Source: Oscillospiraceae bacterium
GTDB lineage: Bacteria; Bacillota; Clostridia; Oscillospirales; CAG-272
DNA length: 37,452 bases
Assembly: GCA_015064695.1 (NCBI GenBank)
Contig: SVRS01000023.1
Coordinates: 1-37,452 of the forward strand
Reading direction: 5' to 3'
The translations under genes and the position numbers were made by a program. Position 1 is the first letter of the stretch. Every line of letters starts with the position of its first letter. Below, in pieces: positions 18,176-25,657 of this stretch. Under the pieces are notes generated by a model, which was given only the letters and a program-made list of their open reading frames with translations, searched no databases and was not told the origin of the DNA.

Positions 18176-18658
18176 ATGGCAGGAACCTACAAAACGGCGG
18201 GAAGGAGACGGCTTTTGAATTTTTTGGAAAGTCATCCCGACCGACAGTTTCTTGTGGACGAGCTTTCGGAGGAGTTGAACCGACAGACCGAGGAAGGATC
18301 GGGCAAGGGCAGTAAAAGCAGCCTATACAGGCATCTCTCCGAGCTTTGCGACGAGGGAACCGTTCGGAAATACCGAAGCGATACCCAGTCGGCTTACGTC
18401 TACCAGTACGTGGGGCGGGGAGATTGCTGCCACCATTTCCACCTCAAATGCGTATCCTGTGGGACGCTGATCCATTTGGAGTGTGCCGTCAGCCAGGAGC
18501 TTCTGACCCATATTCAATCGGATCACCACTTTCGGGTGGATAGCGGACGGTCTATTCTTTACGGAATGTGCGAGACCTGCGCCGCCTCGGAGGAAACCGA
18601 AAAACAAGGTGGCTGTGAATGCGTCTGCTGTCACCATAACGAAAAACGAAATATGTAA
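18176..18658 (+). CDS. Fur-family metal-responsive repressor (Zur-like by context)
   Basis: 160-residue DNA-binding repressor. The N-terminal winged helix includes LLNFLESHPDRQFLVDELSEEL, SSLYRHLSELCDEGTVRKYR and a wing. The dimerisation domain has the regulatory metal ligands HHFHLKCVSCG (His86, His87, His89) and a structural zinc site from Cys92, Cys95, Cys132 and Cys135. The C-terminal tail CECVCCHH adds four cysteines and two histidines, an unusual extra metal cluster. ATG 18176 follows AAAGGAGGG. It heads an operon with binding protein, ATPase and permease, with a palindromic operator upstream, so it probably autoregulates. The transporter suggests zinc or manganese; the operator looks more Fur-like. 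Confidence 0.88.
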   Translation: MAGTYKTAGRRRLLNFLESHPDRQFLVDELSEELNRQTEEGSGKGSKSSLYRHLSELCDEGTVRKYRSDTQSAYVYQYVGRGDCCHHFHLKCVSCGTLIHLECAVSQELLTHIQSDHHFRVDSGRSILYGMCETCAASEETEKQGGCECVCCHHNEKRNM

Positions 18659-18670
18659 GGAATAAAAAAC

Positions 18671-19654
18671 ATGAAATGCTGTATGAACGTGAGAAAATGC
18701 GTGACCCTGCTTGTCTGCCTGGCTCTTTTGACCGGGCTTTGCACGGCTTTCATCGGCTGTGAAAAGGCTTCTCCCTCCGATACGGGATGCACGGTCATTA
18801 TCTGCACCAACTACGCCGCCCTCCAGCTCGCGAGAGGCGTGCTTTTGAGTTACCAAAGCAATGGGGGAGAGGGCGTTGTCCAGCTGTTGGCGCTCGGAAA
18901 CCAAGGCCAGGATATGCACAGCTACGAGCCCACCGCCAAGGATATCATCGAGCTTGCCTCGGCTGACGTGGTGGTCTGCACCGGGGCGGAGGGCTGGCTG
19001 GACGCGGCTCTGTCCTCGGCGGGAAATGGGGACGTGACGCGCGTCACCATGATGGAGGTCTGCGATACCGTGGACGGCGATCATGATCACGACCACGACC
19101 ATAGCCACGGCGGGGAGGATTGCTCCCTGATCGGACAGGACGAGCACGTTTGGCTTTCGGTGGATAATGCCATCCGCATCACCGAGGCCTTGGAAAAGGC
19201 GCTCTGCCGCGTGGACGAAGCAAGCGCATCCGCCTGGCAGGCAAGCGGCGCTGCGTTTCGGAACGAGCTGGTCTCGCTGAAGGCCGACTATGCCGCCATG
19301 ATGGCTACCGCTACCCGCGATACCGTTGTCATTGCCGACCGCTACCCCTTCGCCTACCTGTTCCGCGAGCTGGGGCTGAACTGCGTGGCCGCTTTCCCCG
19401 GTTGCTCCTCCGAGACCTCGGCCTCCTTTGCGACCCAGACCCGCCTCATTGAAACGGTCAAAGAACTGTCGATTCCCTACGTTTTCGTCATGGAGGGCTC
19501 GGACAGGAAGGTGGCCGAGGTGGTCGCACGGGAAACCGGTGCGGGGATCCTTACCCTCGATTCCATGCAGGTGATGAAGGATTTCTCGGCATCCGCATCC
19601 TACGTGGAGATCATGCGAAAGAATCTGGAAAATCTGAAAAAAGCTTTACAGTAA
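18671..19654 (+). CDS. Zinc/manganese ABC transporter substrate-binding lipoprotein (ZnuA/TroA family)
   Basis: Exported metal-binding protein of the cluster A-I (SBP_bac_9) family. The 327 residues have a lipoprotein signal ending FIGC (Cys30). Candidate ligands are His83 (DMHSYEPT), His159 (DEHVWLS) and Asp297 (LDSM), and a His/Asp-rich loop GDHDHDHDHSHGG (about 136-148) is typical of zinc importers. The usual third histidine (HxAFxY) is replaced: the site reads ADRYPFAYLFRELGL, with Asp223 nearby as a possible substitute. It starts 12 nt after the regulator gene and is followed within 10 nt by the ATPase, so it is a single operon. Zinc is the favoured substrate. Confidence 0.9.
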   Translation: MKCCMNVRKCVTLLVCLALLTGLCTAFIGCEKASPSDTGCTVIICTNYAALQLARGVLLSYQSNGGEGVVQLLALGNQGQDMHSYEPTAKDIIELASADVVVCTGAEGWLDAALSSAGNGDVTRVTMMEVCDTVDGDHDHDHDHSHGGEDCSLIGQDEHVWLSVDNAIRITEALEKALCRVDEASASAWQASGAAFRNELVSLKADYAAMMATATRDTVVIADRYPFAYLFRELGLNCVAAFPGCSSETSASFATQTRLIETVKELSIPYVFVMEGSDRKVAEVVARETGAGILTLDSMQVMKDFSASASYVEIMRKNLENLKKALQ

Positions 19655-19663
19655 AGGATATTT

Positions 19664-20545
19664 ATGTCTCTGATACAATGTGAAAATTTGACACTGGCTT
19701 ACGACAGCGGGGTAGTAGCCTCCGACGTCAGCTTTAGTCTGGAGGCGGGGAGCTACCTCTGCATCGTGGGGGAGAATGGGTCGGGAAAATCCACTCTGAT
19801 CAAATCCATCCTGGGCCTGCATCCCATCCACGGTGGTATGCTGACCGTAGCCCCCGAGGTTCGCAAAAGCGGTATTGGCTATCTGCCCCAGCACACCCCT
19901 GCCCAGAGGGATTTCCCTGCATCGGTCCGAGAAATCGTGCGGTCGGGTTGCCTGCGCCGCAGCGGGATGCGCCCCTTTTGGCGTTCAAGCGATAAGAAAA
20001 TGGCTGACGAGGCCATGGTCCGTATGGGCATCGACCATTTGGCCGGGCGATGCTACCGCGAGCTTTCGGGCGGCCAGCAGCAGAGAGTGCTTCTGGCGCG
20101 GGCTTATTGCGCGACGGGTCAGCTTATCCTGCTGGACGAGCCCATCGCGGGGCTGGATCCTTTGGCCATGACCGAAATGTACAACATGATTGCGGATATG
20201 AATCGGGAGGGTGTGGCCGTGGTCATGGTTTCCCATGACGTATCGGCGGCGGTCAGCTATGCCAGCCACATTCTCCACATGGGGAAGGCGACGTCCTTCT
20301 TCGGTACCACCGAGGAATACTTAGCCACCCCCGTGGGTCAGCAGTTTGCCCATCGGGAGCGGGGCAGCTACGGGGATTGGAATCCCCAATTTGCCTGGGA
20401 TGCCCCCAATATCAATCGAATTTTGGATGTTCGCGCCAAGCCCGACGCACGTTCGGTTTTGGGCGCGCGGGCGGTGTCCTTGGACAGCAGTGTGACGGAT
20501 ACCCGCCGTAAATCCCGCCGCGACCGAGAGGAGGGAGAAGCATGA
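19664..20545 (+). CDS. Metal ABC transporter ATP-binding protein (ZnuC-like)
   Basis: Energises the metal importer from the cytosolic face. The 293 residues have Walker A GENGSGKST (36-44), a Q-loop in YLPQHTP, signature LSGGQQQRVLLARA, Walker B LILLDEPIAGLD and H-loop VSHD. A C-terminal extension of about 45 residues (after NINRILDV), rich in Arg, Lys and Ser (RRKSRRDREEGEA), is longer than usual and has no known role. The stop overlaps the permease start by four bases, so the two are coupled. AAAGGA precedes the ATG. Confidence 0.92.
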   Translation: MSLIQCENLTLAYDSGVVASDVSFSLEAGSYLCIVGENGSGKSTLIKSILGLHPIHGGMLTVAPEVRKSGIGYLPQHTPAQRDFPASVREIVRSGCLRRSGMRPFWRSSDKKMADEAMVRMGIDHLAGRCYRELSGGQQQRVLLARAYCATGQLILLDEPIAGLDPLAMTEMYNMIADMNREGVAVVMVSHDVSAAVSYASHILHMGKATSFFGTTEEYLATPVGQQFAHRERGSYGDWNPQFAWDAPNINRILDVRAKPDARSVLGARAVSLDSSVTDTRRKSRRDREEGEA

Positions 20546-21387
20546 ATATCTGGGAAACCTTGGTTTTGTATTTTTCCTATCCCTTTGTCCGCTACGCCGT
20601 GATCGCCGGGATCCTCATTTCCTTGTGCGCGGGTCTTCTCGGTGTGGTGCTGGTGCTGAAGCGCTATGCCATGATCGGCGACGGACTGTCCCACGTGGCC
20701 TTCGGTGCTATGGCGGTGGCCGCCGTTCTGGGCTTTGCCCCCATGACTGTGGCTCTGCCCGTGACGGTGGCAGTGGCGATTTTGCTTCTGCTGGCGGGTG
20801 AAAGGCAGCTTATCAAGGGAGACAGCGCCATTGCCATGCTTTCGGCGGGCTCTCTGGCGGTAGGATATCTCCTTCTGAATCTGTTTCCGTCCTCGGATAC
20901 GGGAAGTCTGTCGGGGGACGTATGCGCCTCCCTGTTCGGATCCACCTCCATGATGACCCTGTCGGGAGTTGACGTATGGCTTTGCGTGGGTCTTTCAGCG
21001 GCGGTGATCGGATTTTTCGTTTTGTTCTACCATAAGATATTTGCCGTGACCTTCGACGAGGGATTTGCTACCTCATCGGGGATTCGGGTACGGTTCTATA
21101 ATTTTCTCATTGCGGCGGTCAGCGGCGTGGTGATCGTGCTGGCTATGAAGCTGGTAGGGGCGTTGCTCATTTCCTCTCTTATCATTTTCCCGGCTTTGTC
21201 TGCCATGCGGGTGTTCCGTAGCTTTCGGTCGGTGGTGCTTTGCTCGGCCGCGATCTCGGTGGTGGGATCGCTGACGGGACTGCTGCTCGCACTGTTGTTG
21301 TCCACGCCTACGGGAGCATCGGTGGCGGTGGTGCATATCGTCATTTTCCTGCTGTTCACCTTGGTGGGAAGATTCCGCCGGGTGTGA
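20542..21387 (+). CDS. Metal ABC transporter permease (ZnuB/TroC family, ABC-3)
   Basis: Membrane channel of the importer. The 281 residues show about eight or nine hydrophobic segments, starting with YAVIAGILISLCAGLLGVVLVLKRYAMIGDGLSHVAFGAMAVAAVLG, the diagnostic ABC-3 motif. Later segments include GALLISSLIIFPALSAMRV, also family-typical. The ATG overlaps the end of the ATPase gene. It ends the operon; the next gene, rlmN, is separated by a hairpin-rich repeat. Confidence 0.93.
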   Translation: MNIWETLVLYFSYPFVRYAVIAGILISLCAGLLGVVLVLKRYAMIGDGLSHVAFGAMAVAAVLGFAPMTVALPVTVAVAILLLLAGERQLIKGDSAIAMLSAGSLAVGYLLLNLFPSSDTGSLSGDVCASLFGSTSMMTLSGVDVWLCVGLSAAVIGFFVLFYHKIFAVTFDEGFATSSGIRVRFYNFLIAAVSGVVIVLAMKLVGALLISSLIIFPALSAMRVFRSFRSVVLCSAAISVVGSLTGLLLALLLSTPTGASVAVVHIVIFLLFTLVGRFRRV

Positions 21388-21388
21388 A

Positions 21389-21647
21389 AAATTGCGGTTT
21401 ATTGGGGAGCGCAAGGGGGCTTCACCCCCTTGACCCCCACTTGGAACCCTTTTGAAAACATCCTCGCTCCGCTCGGGGGCAAATTCGCCTGCGGCGAAGT
21501 TTGCGAGGGTTCCAAGACCTCCTAAAACTTTAAAAAAGCATTGTCAAACAATCCTTTTTGAAAGTTTTGAAGATTCCAAAGGGACTTTTTCAAAAGTCCC
21601 TTTGGTGGGGTGCAGGGGTGAAACCCCTGCTCGACAAACCCAAATTT
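21389..21647 (+). repeat. Hairpin-rich insertion bounded by AAATTGCGGTTT / AAACCCAAATTT
   Basis: About 260 bp filling the znuB-rlmN gap, with imperfect inverted ends AAATTGCGGTTT (21389-21400) and CGACAAACCCAAATTT (21632-21647). The same ends bound 23402-23559. Inside are at least four hairpins: AAGGGGG/CCCCCTT, TTGGAACCC/GGGTTCCAA, a 14-bp CCAAAGGGACTTTT/AAAAGTCCCTTTGG (21576-21605), and GCAGGGGT/ACCCCTGC. No protein is encoded. The 14-bp stem could end the metal operon, though no T-run follows it. Confidence 0.7.
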
Positions 21648-21677
21648 GCATTCTATTCAAATTACGAAAGGATCTCT

Positions 21678-22757
21678 ATGCAAGACATACTTTCTCTTTA
21701 CCCTGCCGAGCTGGAGGCTCTGCTTCTGTCGGTGGGTGAGCCCAAATACCGCGCGGGTCAGATGTTTCCCCAGCTCCACAAGGGGCTCTCTCCCGAAGAA
21801 ATGACTAATATCGGTAAAAAGACCCGTGAAAAGCTGTCCGAGGTGGCCGAGTACCACCTGCCCATGGTCCGCCGCAAGCTGGTTTCCGCTTTGGACGGCA
21901 CCGTGAAGTATCTCTTTGAGCTTCGGGACGGTCACTGCGTGGAATCGGTGGTGATGCGGTACAACCACGGCAACACCATTTGCATTTCCTCCCAGGTCGG
22001 CTGCCGCATGGGGTGTAAATTCTGCGCTTCGACTATTGGCGGTAAGGTGCGGGATCTGATTCCCGGAGAGCTTCTGGGCCAGGTCATCGCCGCTCAGCGG
22101 GACATGGGGGAGCGCATCTCCAATATCGTCATGATGGGCATTGGAGAGCCCCTGGACAACTACGACAACGTGGTGAAGTTTCTCCGTCTGGTAGCCCATC
22201 CCGACGGGCTGAATATCGGATATCGTCACATTTCCCTCTCTACCTGCGGGGTGGTTTCGGGGATCTACAAGCTGATGGAGGAGGAGTTCCCCATCACCCT
22301 GTCCATCTCTCTCCACGCGCCGGACGACGTGACCCGTTCCTCCATTATGCCTGTGAACAACCGCTGGGGAGTGGACGAGCTGCTTACCGCCTGTAAGGAC
22401 TACTATGACAAGACGGGCCGCCGTCTGTCCTTTGAATATACCTTGATTGCAGGGAAAAACGATACGGTGGAGGGCGCTTCCAAGCTGGCCAACGTCCTCA
22501 ACCGCCATCTGCGGACGCGGACCACCACCATGCCCATCCACGTCAATCTCATCCCCGTCAACGAGGTGGAGGAGACCGGCTTCTCCCGCTCCTCCGACGA
22601 GGCCGTCAAGGCCTTTGCCGCCGTCCTGGAAAAGCGGGGCATCCGCGCCACCATCCGCCGCAAGCTGGGTGCGGACATCAATGCCTCCTGCGGGCAGTTG
22701 AGACGTGCGGAGCAGAAGGAGAGTGGGGGAGCGGAGAACGAGGGGCTCTGCCCCTGA
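21678..22757 (+). CDS. rlmN: Dual-specificity 23S rRNA/tRNA methyltransferase RlmN
   Basis: Radical SAM enzyme that methylates C2 of adenosine 2503 in 23S rRNA and A37 of some tRNAs. The 359 residues contain the cluster motif CRMGCKFC (Cys109, Cys113, Cys116), GEPLDNYDNVVKFLR, SLSTCGVV and the C-terminal catalytic Cys338 in GADINASCGQLR. ATG 21678 follows GAAAGGA; a longer in-frame reading from 21558 is encoded by the upstream repeat and is rejected. The last dozen or so residues (KESGGAENEGLCP) are encoded by a repeat of the GGGGAGCG/GAGGGGCTCTG family, so the natural end was probably near QLRRAE. Confidence 0.96.
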   Translation: MQDILSLYPAELEALLLSVGEPKYRAGQMFPQLHKGLSPEEMTNIGKKTREKLSEVAEYHLPMVRRKLVSALDGTVKYLFELRDGHCVESVVMRYNHGNTICISSQVGCRMGCKFCASTIGGKVRDLIPGELLGQVIAAQRDMGERISNIVMMGIGEPLDNYDNVVKFLRLVAHPDGLNIGYRHISLSTCGVVSGIYKLMEEEFPITLSISLHAPDDVTRSSIMPVNNRWGVDELLTACKDYYDKTGRRLSFEYTLIAGKNDTVEGASKLANVLNRHLRTRTTTMPIHVNLIPVNEVEETGFSRSSDEAVKAFAAVLEKRGIRATIRRKLGADINASCGQLRRAEQKESGGAENEGLCP

Positions 22758-22795
22758 CCTCCGGTCAAGAACCTTTTTGGAAAAAGGTTCTTGAC
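22722..22795. repeat. Repeat at the rlmN 3' end with a 15-bp hairpin
   Basis: GGGGGAGCGGAGAACGAGGG followed by GCTCTGCCCCTGACC resembles the repeats after dnaN and znuB and supplies the rlmN stop codon. It is followed by a perfect 15-bp stem, GTCAAGAACCTTTTT (22764-22778) with AAAAAGGTTCTTGAC (22781-22795). The stem may terminate or protect the rlmN transcript, although no T-run follows. Confidence 0.65.
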
Positions 22796-22866
22796 GAGCT
22801 TCAAAAACTTTTGGGAAATTAGGTTTAGGTTGATAAAAAAAACGGTTGATAAATTTGGAGAGATTT

Positions 22867-23403
22867 ATGTACGCATTTGAATCAAGCGGCTCGCGCAAGC
22901 CCTTACACGCCATGGTGATCGGGGCTTTTGTGGCGGCTATGGCCCTGTTTACGGTCTCAAATCAAGAGGGGATGCCCATGCCCTTTCTGCTTCAGGCGGG
23001 GGCCATCGGGTGTCTGACCGCGGCCGTTTACCTGTTGGTGCGGTATTCCTTGAAGCTGTATCGGTACGCCATTGAACCCAACAACATCATTGATGCCGAC
23101 GGTGTGGAGCAATACGATCTGGTCATCACCGAGATCGTGGGTAAGCGCATGACCGTGGTCTCCCGCGTGGGCCTGCGCACCATTGACCACGATGGAGTAG
23201 CTGTTATCCGCCGTGCCGATGGAGACAGCGCCAAAGGTGAGGCTAAGGAAGCTGTCTCCTTACTCTGTAAGGACAAGCGGGTATTCAAGTATGAGAATAC
23301 CCCCGTCTCCCCCGCCTCCTGTTATATCCCCATCCCCGAAGAAAATTCGGTAGTAGTGATTCCGGCGGATGAGCGGATGGTGGAGATTTTGAAAAGAAGG
23401 TAA
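22867..23403 (+). CDS. Small membrane protein of unknown function
   Basis: 178 residues from ATG 22867, preceded by TTTGGAGAG; an in-frame TTG at 22846 is less likely. There are two hydrophobic segments (about 13-32, MVIGAFVAAMALFTV, and 42-62, LLQAGAIGCLTAAVYLLVRY). A soluble domain of about 110 residues follows (NNIIDADGVEQYDLVITEIVGKRMTVVSRVGLRTIDHDGV...SCYIPIPEENSVVVIPADERMVEILKRR). The two-TM plus small beta-rich domain layout recalls bacterial PH-like membrane proteins, but I cannot identify the family. Codon pattern and ribosome site support it as real. Confidence 0.75.
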   Translation: MYAFESSGSRKPLHAMVIGAFVAAMALFTVSNQEGMPMPFLLQAGAIGCLTAAVYLLVRYSLKLYRYAIEPNNIIDADGVEQYDLVITEIVGKRMTVVSRVGLRTIDHDGVAVIRRADGDSAKGEAKEAVSLLCKDKRVFKYENTPVSPASCYIPIPEENSVVVIPADERMVEILKRR

Positions 23404-23559
23404 ATTGCGGTTTGTCGGACGATTCATAATCTCCATCGTAGGGGCGAACTGTGTTCGCCCGATACTCCAAAATCTATATATACCAACATTTTTGAAGGTT
23501 GGCGGGCGAACACAGTTCGCCCTACGGAGTGGGGGTATCTGTTCGATAAACCCAAATTT
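23402..23559 (+). repeat. Composite repeat: AAATTGCGGTTTGTCG ends around a GTAGGGGCGAAC palindrome
   Basis: The outer ends AAATTGCGGTTTGTCG (23402-23417) and CGATAAACCCAAATTT (23544-23559) are near-perfect inverted repeats, shared with the 21389-21647 element. Inside, CGTAGGGGCGAACTGTGTTC (to 23461) pairs with the mirrored arm 23503-23526. Each arm is also self-complementary (GGGCGAAC/GTTCGCCC), allowing a cruciform. The left end overlaps the stop codon of the preceding gene. Confidence 0.8.
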
Positions 23560-23589
23560 AAAGTAATAAAACATTTCGGAGAAAACAAT

Positions 23590-25602
23590 ATGATCGTTTT
23601 ATCTACAACCGACCTGACCCTGCGCTTCGGCACCACCTCGGTGCTGGAAAAGGTCTCCTTCTCGGTGGACGAGCGGGATAAGCTGGGTATCATCGGTGTC
23701 AACGGGAGCGGAAAATCCTCTCTTTTCAAGCTATTGACCGGCGAATACGAGCCCACCGAGGGCGAGGTGTTTTTGTCTAAAGGCAAGACCATGGGGATTC
23801 TGACCCAGGAGGGTGCCTTTGACGAGAACGGAGAGGATGGAACGGGGGATGAGTCCGCCCTCCAGCACATGGTCCACGCCTTTCCCGCCCTGCTTCATGC
23901 CGAGGCCGAGCTGGAGGATATGCAGAGAGCCCTGGATGCGGGGGCCCTTGCCATTGGCGAGGCCGAATACGACCGCATCACACGGGCCTACTCTGTCCTC
24001 CATGAGAAATTCATCCGGGATGGCGGACTGGAATTCCGCGGGCGGTGCGTGGGCATTCTGCGGAGCCTGGGCTTTGACGATACCCTGGCCAATATGCCCG
24101 TGAAATTCTTGAGCGGCGGCCAAAAGACCCGCCTGGCGTTGGGTATCCAGCTCTCTCGCAAGCCCGACGTGCTGCTGCTGGACGAGCCTACCAACCATCT
24201 GGACATCGATACCCTGAACTGGCTGGAGCGGTTTCTTGCCGACTACGAGGGATGCGTCATGGTGGTCTCCCACGACCGTTATTTCTTGGACCGCGTGACC
24301 AACAAGACTCTCTGCATCCAGAACCACCGCGCCAAGCTCTACAACGGCGGCTATACCAAGAGCATGGAGCAACGGCGCATCGATCGCGAGATCCAGGAAA
24401 AGCACTACCGCGACCAGCAAAAGGAGATTGCCCGCCAGGAGGCCTACATCGCTCAGCAGAGGGCCTGGAATCGTGAGCGCAACATCATTGCCGCCGAGTC
24501 GCGTCAGAAGATGCTGGACAAGATGGTGCGGGTGGAGAAGCCTGAAAACGCCCCCAAGCCCATCCGTTTGAAATTCACAGCCTCCCGCCCCAGCGGCAAC
24601 GATGTGCTGGACCTTCGGGATGTATCCATGGGCTTTGACGGGCGGATGCTGTTCGAGCATTTGAATTTTCTCGTGAAGAAGGATGACCGCCTGCTGATTC
24701 TGGGTCAGAACGGATGCGGAAAATCCACGCTGATCAAGCTCATCATCGGCAAGCTGGAGCCTGTTTCGGGCATCATCGAGGCGGGCTATAACGTGGAGGT
24801 CGGCTACTACGACCAGGAAAATCAGAACCTTTCTCCCGAAAATACGGTTCTGGACGAGCTGTGGAACGCCTATCCCCGCATGACCGAGACCGAGATCCGC
24901 AACACCCTGGGTCAGTTCCGCTTCGTGGGAGAGGACGTGTACAAGGAGGTCAGCGTTCTCTCGGGCGGCGAGCGGGCGCGGCTGACCCTGGCCAAGCTGA
25001 TTTTGTCCAAGATGAATCTTCTGGTGCTGGACGAGCCCACCAACCACCTGGACATCGACTCCCGCGAGGCTCTGGAGGCCGCCCTGGAGGGCTTTGACGG
25101 CACCATCCTGGCGGTGTCCCACGACCGTTACTTCATCGAAAAGCTGGCCACCCGCATCGTGGAGATCACCCCCGGTCGGGGTGCCACCCTGGTGGAGGGG
25201 CAGAGCGGCGGGGATTTCACCGACTACCGCATCGAGCATAAGGGTGAGGCTTACACCGAGTACCGCCGCTTTATGGAGGCGCGGGGACAGGGCAATACCG
25301 TAAGGCCCACGGCCATGGGCTCGGCTCCCACTGCTACCGTAAGTGACACCCCCACCGCCTCCAAGGAGGCCTACCAGCAGGCCAAGGCATCCGCCGCCGA
25401 GGCACGGAAAAGGAAGAACCGCCTGGAAAAGCTCCAAAAGGAGGCCGAGCGGTTGGAGGCTGAGATCGAGGCCATCGACGAGGAGCTGAACGGCTCTGCG
25501 GCCACCGATTACGTCCGCGCCGCCGAGCTGGACACCCGCAAGAGCGAGTGCGAGGAGGCTTTGATGGCGGTTTACGAGGAGCTTGAGGAGCTGGAGGGGT
25601 AG
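23590..25602 (+). CDS. ABC-F family ATPase (ribosome-associated, no membrane domain)
   Basis: Soluble protein with two ABC ATPase domains, of the class that acts at the ribosomal E site or in translation and antibiotic protection. In the 670 residues, domain 1 has GVNGSGKSS, LSGGQKTRLALG and LLLDEPTNHLDID. Domain 2 has GQNGCGKST, LSGGERARLTLAK and LVLDEPTNHLDID. The linker between them is long and charged (QQKEIARQEAYIAQQRAWNRERN). A C-terminal coiled-coil extension (about 600-670) is rich in Glu, Lys and Ala, as in the Uup/YdiF subfamily. Which subfamily, and whether it gives drug resistance, cannot be told from sequence alone. A terminator follows directly. Confidence 0.94.
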   Translation: MIVLSTTDLTLRFGTTSVLEKVSFSVDERDKLGIIGVNGSGKSSLFKLLTGEYEPTEGEVFLSKGKTMGILTQEGAFDENGEDGTGDESALQHMVHAFPALLHAEAELEDMQRALDAGALAIGEAEYDRITRAYSVLHEKFIRDGGLEFRGRCVGILRSLGFDDTLANMPVKFLSGGQKTRLALGIQLSRKPDVLLLDEPTNHLDIDTLNWLERFLADYEGCVMVVSHDRYFLDRVTNKTLCIQNHRAKLYNGGYTKSMEQRRIDREIQEKHYRDQQKEIARQEAYIAQQRAWNRERNIIAAESRQKMLDKMVRVEKPENAPKPIRLKFTASRPSGNDVLDLRDVSMGFDGRMLFEHLNFLVKKDDRLLILGQNGCGKSTLIKLIIGKLEPVSGIIEAGYNVEVGYYDQENQNLSPENTVLDELWNAYPRMTETEIRNTLGQFRFVGEDVYKEVSVLSGGERARLTLAKLILSKMNLLVLDEPTNHLDIDSREALEAALEGFDGTILAVSHDRYFIEKLATRIVEITPGRGATLVEGQSGGDFTDYRIEHKGEAYTEYRRFMEARGQGNTVRPTAMGSAPTATVSDTPTASKEAYQQAKASAAEARKRKNRLEKLQKEAERLEAEIEAIDEELNGSAATDYVRAAELDTRKSECEEALMAVYEELEELEG

Positions 25603-25615
25603 AGTTACTGCATAT

Positions 25616-25644
25616 AGAAAACCACCCGTTTTGGGTGGTTTTCT
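25616..25644. terminator. Terminator after the ABC-F gene
   Basis: AGAAAACCACCC pairs with GGGTGGTTTTCT around a short loop, then GTTTTT follows. The leftward gene ends 14 nt away, so it may work in both directions. Confidence 0.9.
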
Positions 25645-25657
25645 GTTTTTGGGGCAA

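Noticed and set aside
21389..21647. CRISPR array suspected from repeated hairpins
   Set aside because: The repeats are inverted, not evenly spaced direct repeats with unique spacers, and no cas genes are present.
21657..22913. 418-codon open frame on the minus strand opposite rlmN
   Set aside because: Antisense shadow of rlmN that also runs through hairpin repeats.
23731..25437. 568-codon open frame on the minus strand opposite the ABC-F gene
   Set aside because: Antisense shadow of a confirmed gene, low-complexity composition and no recognisable domain.
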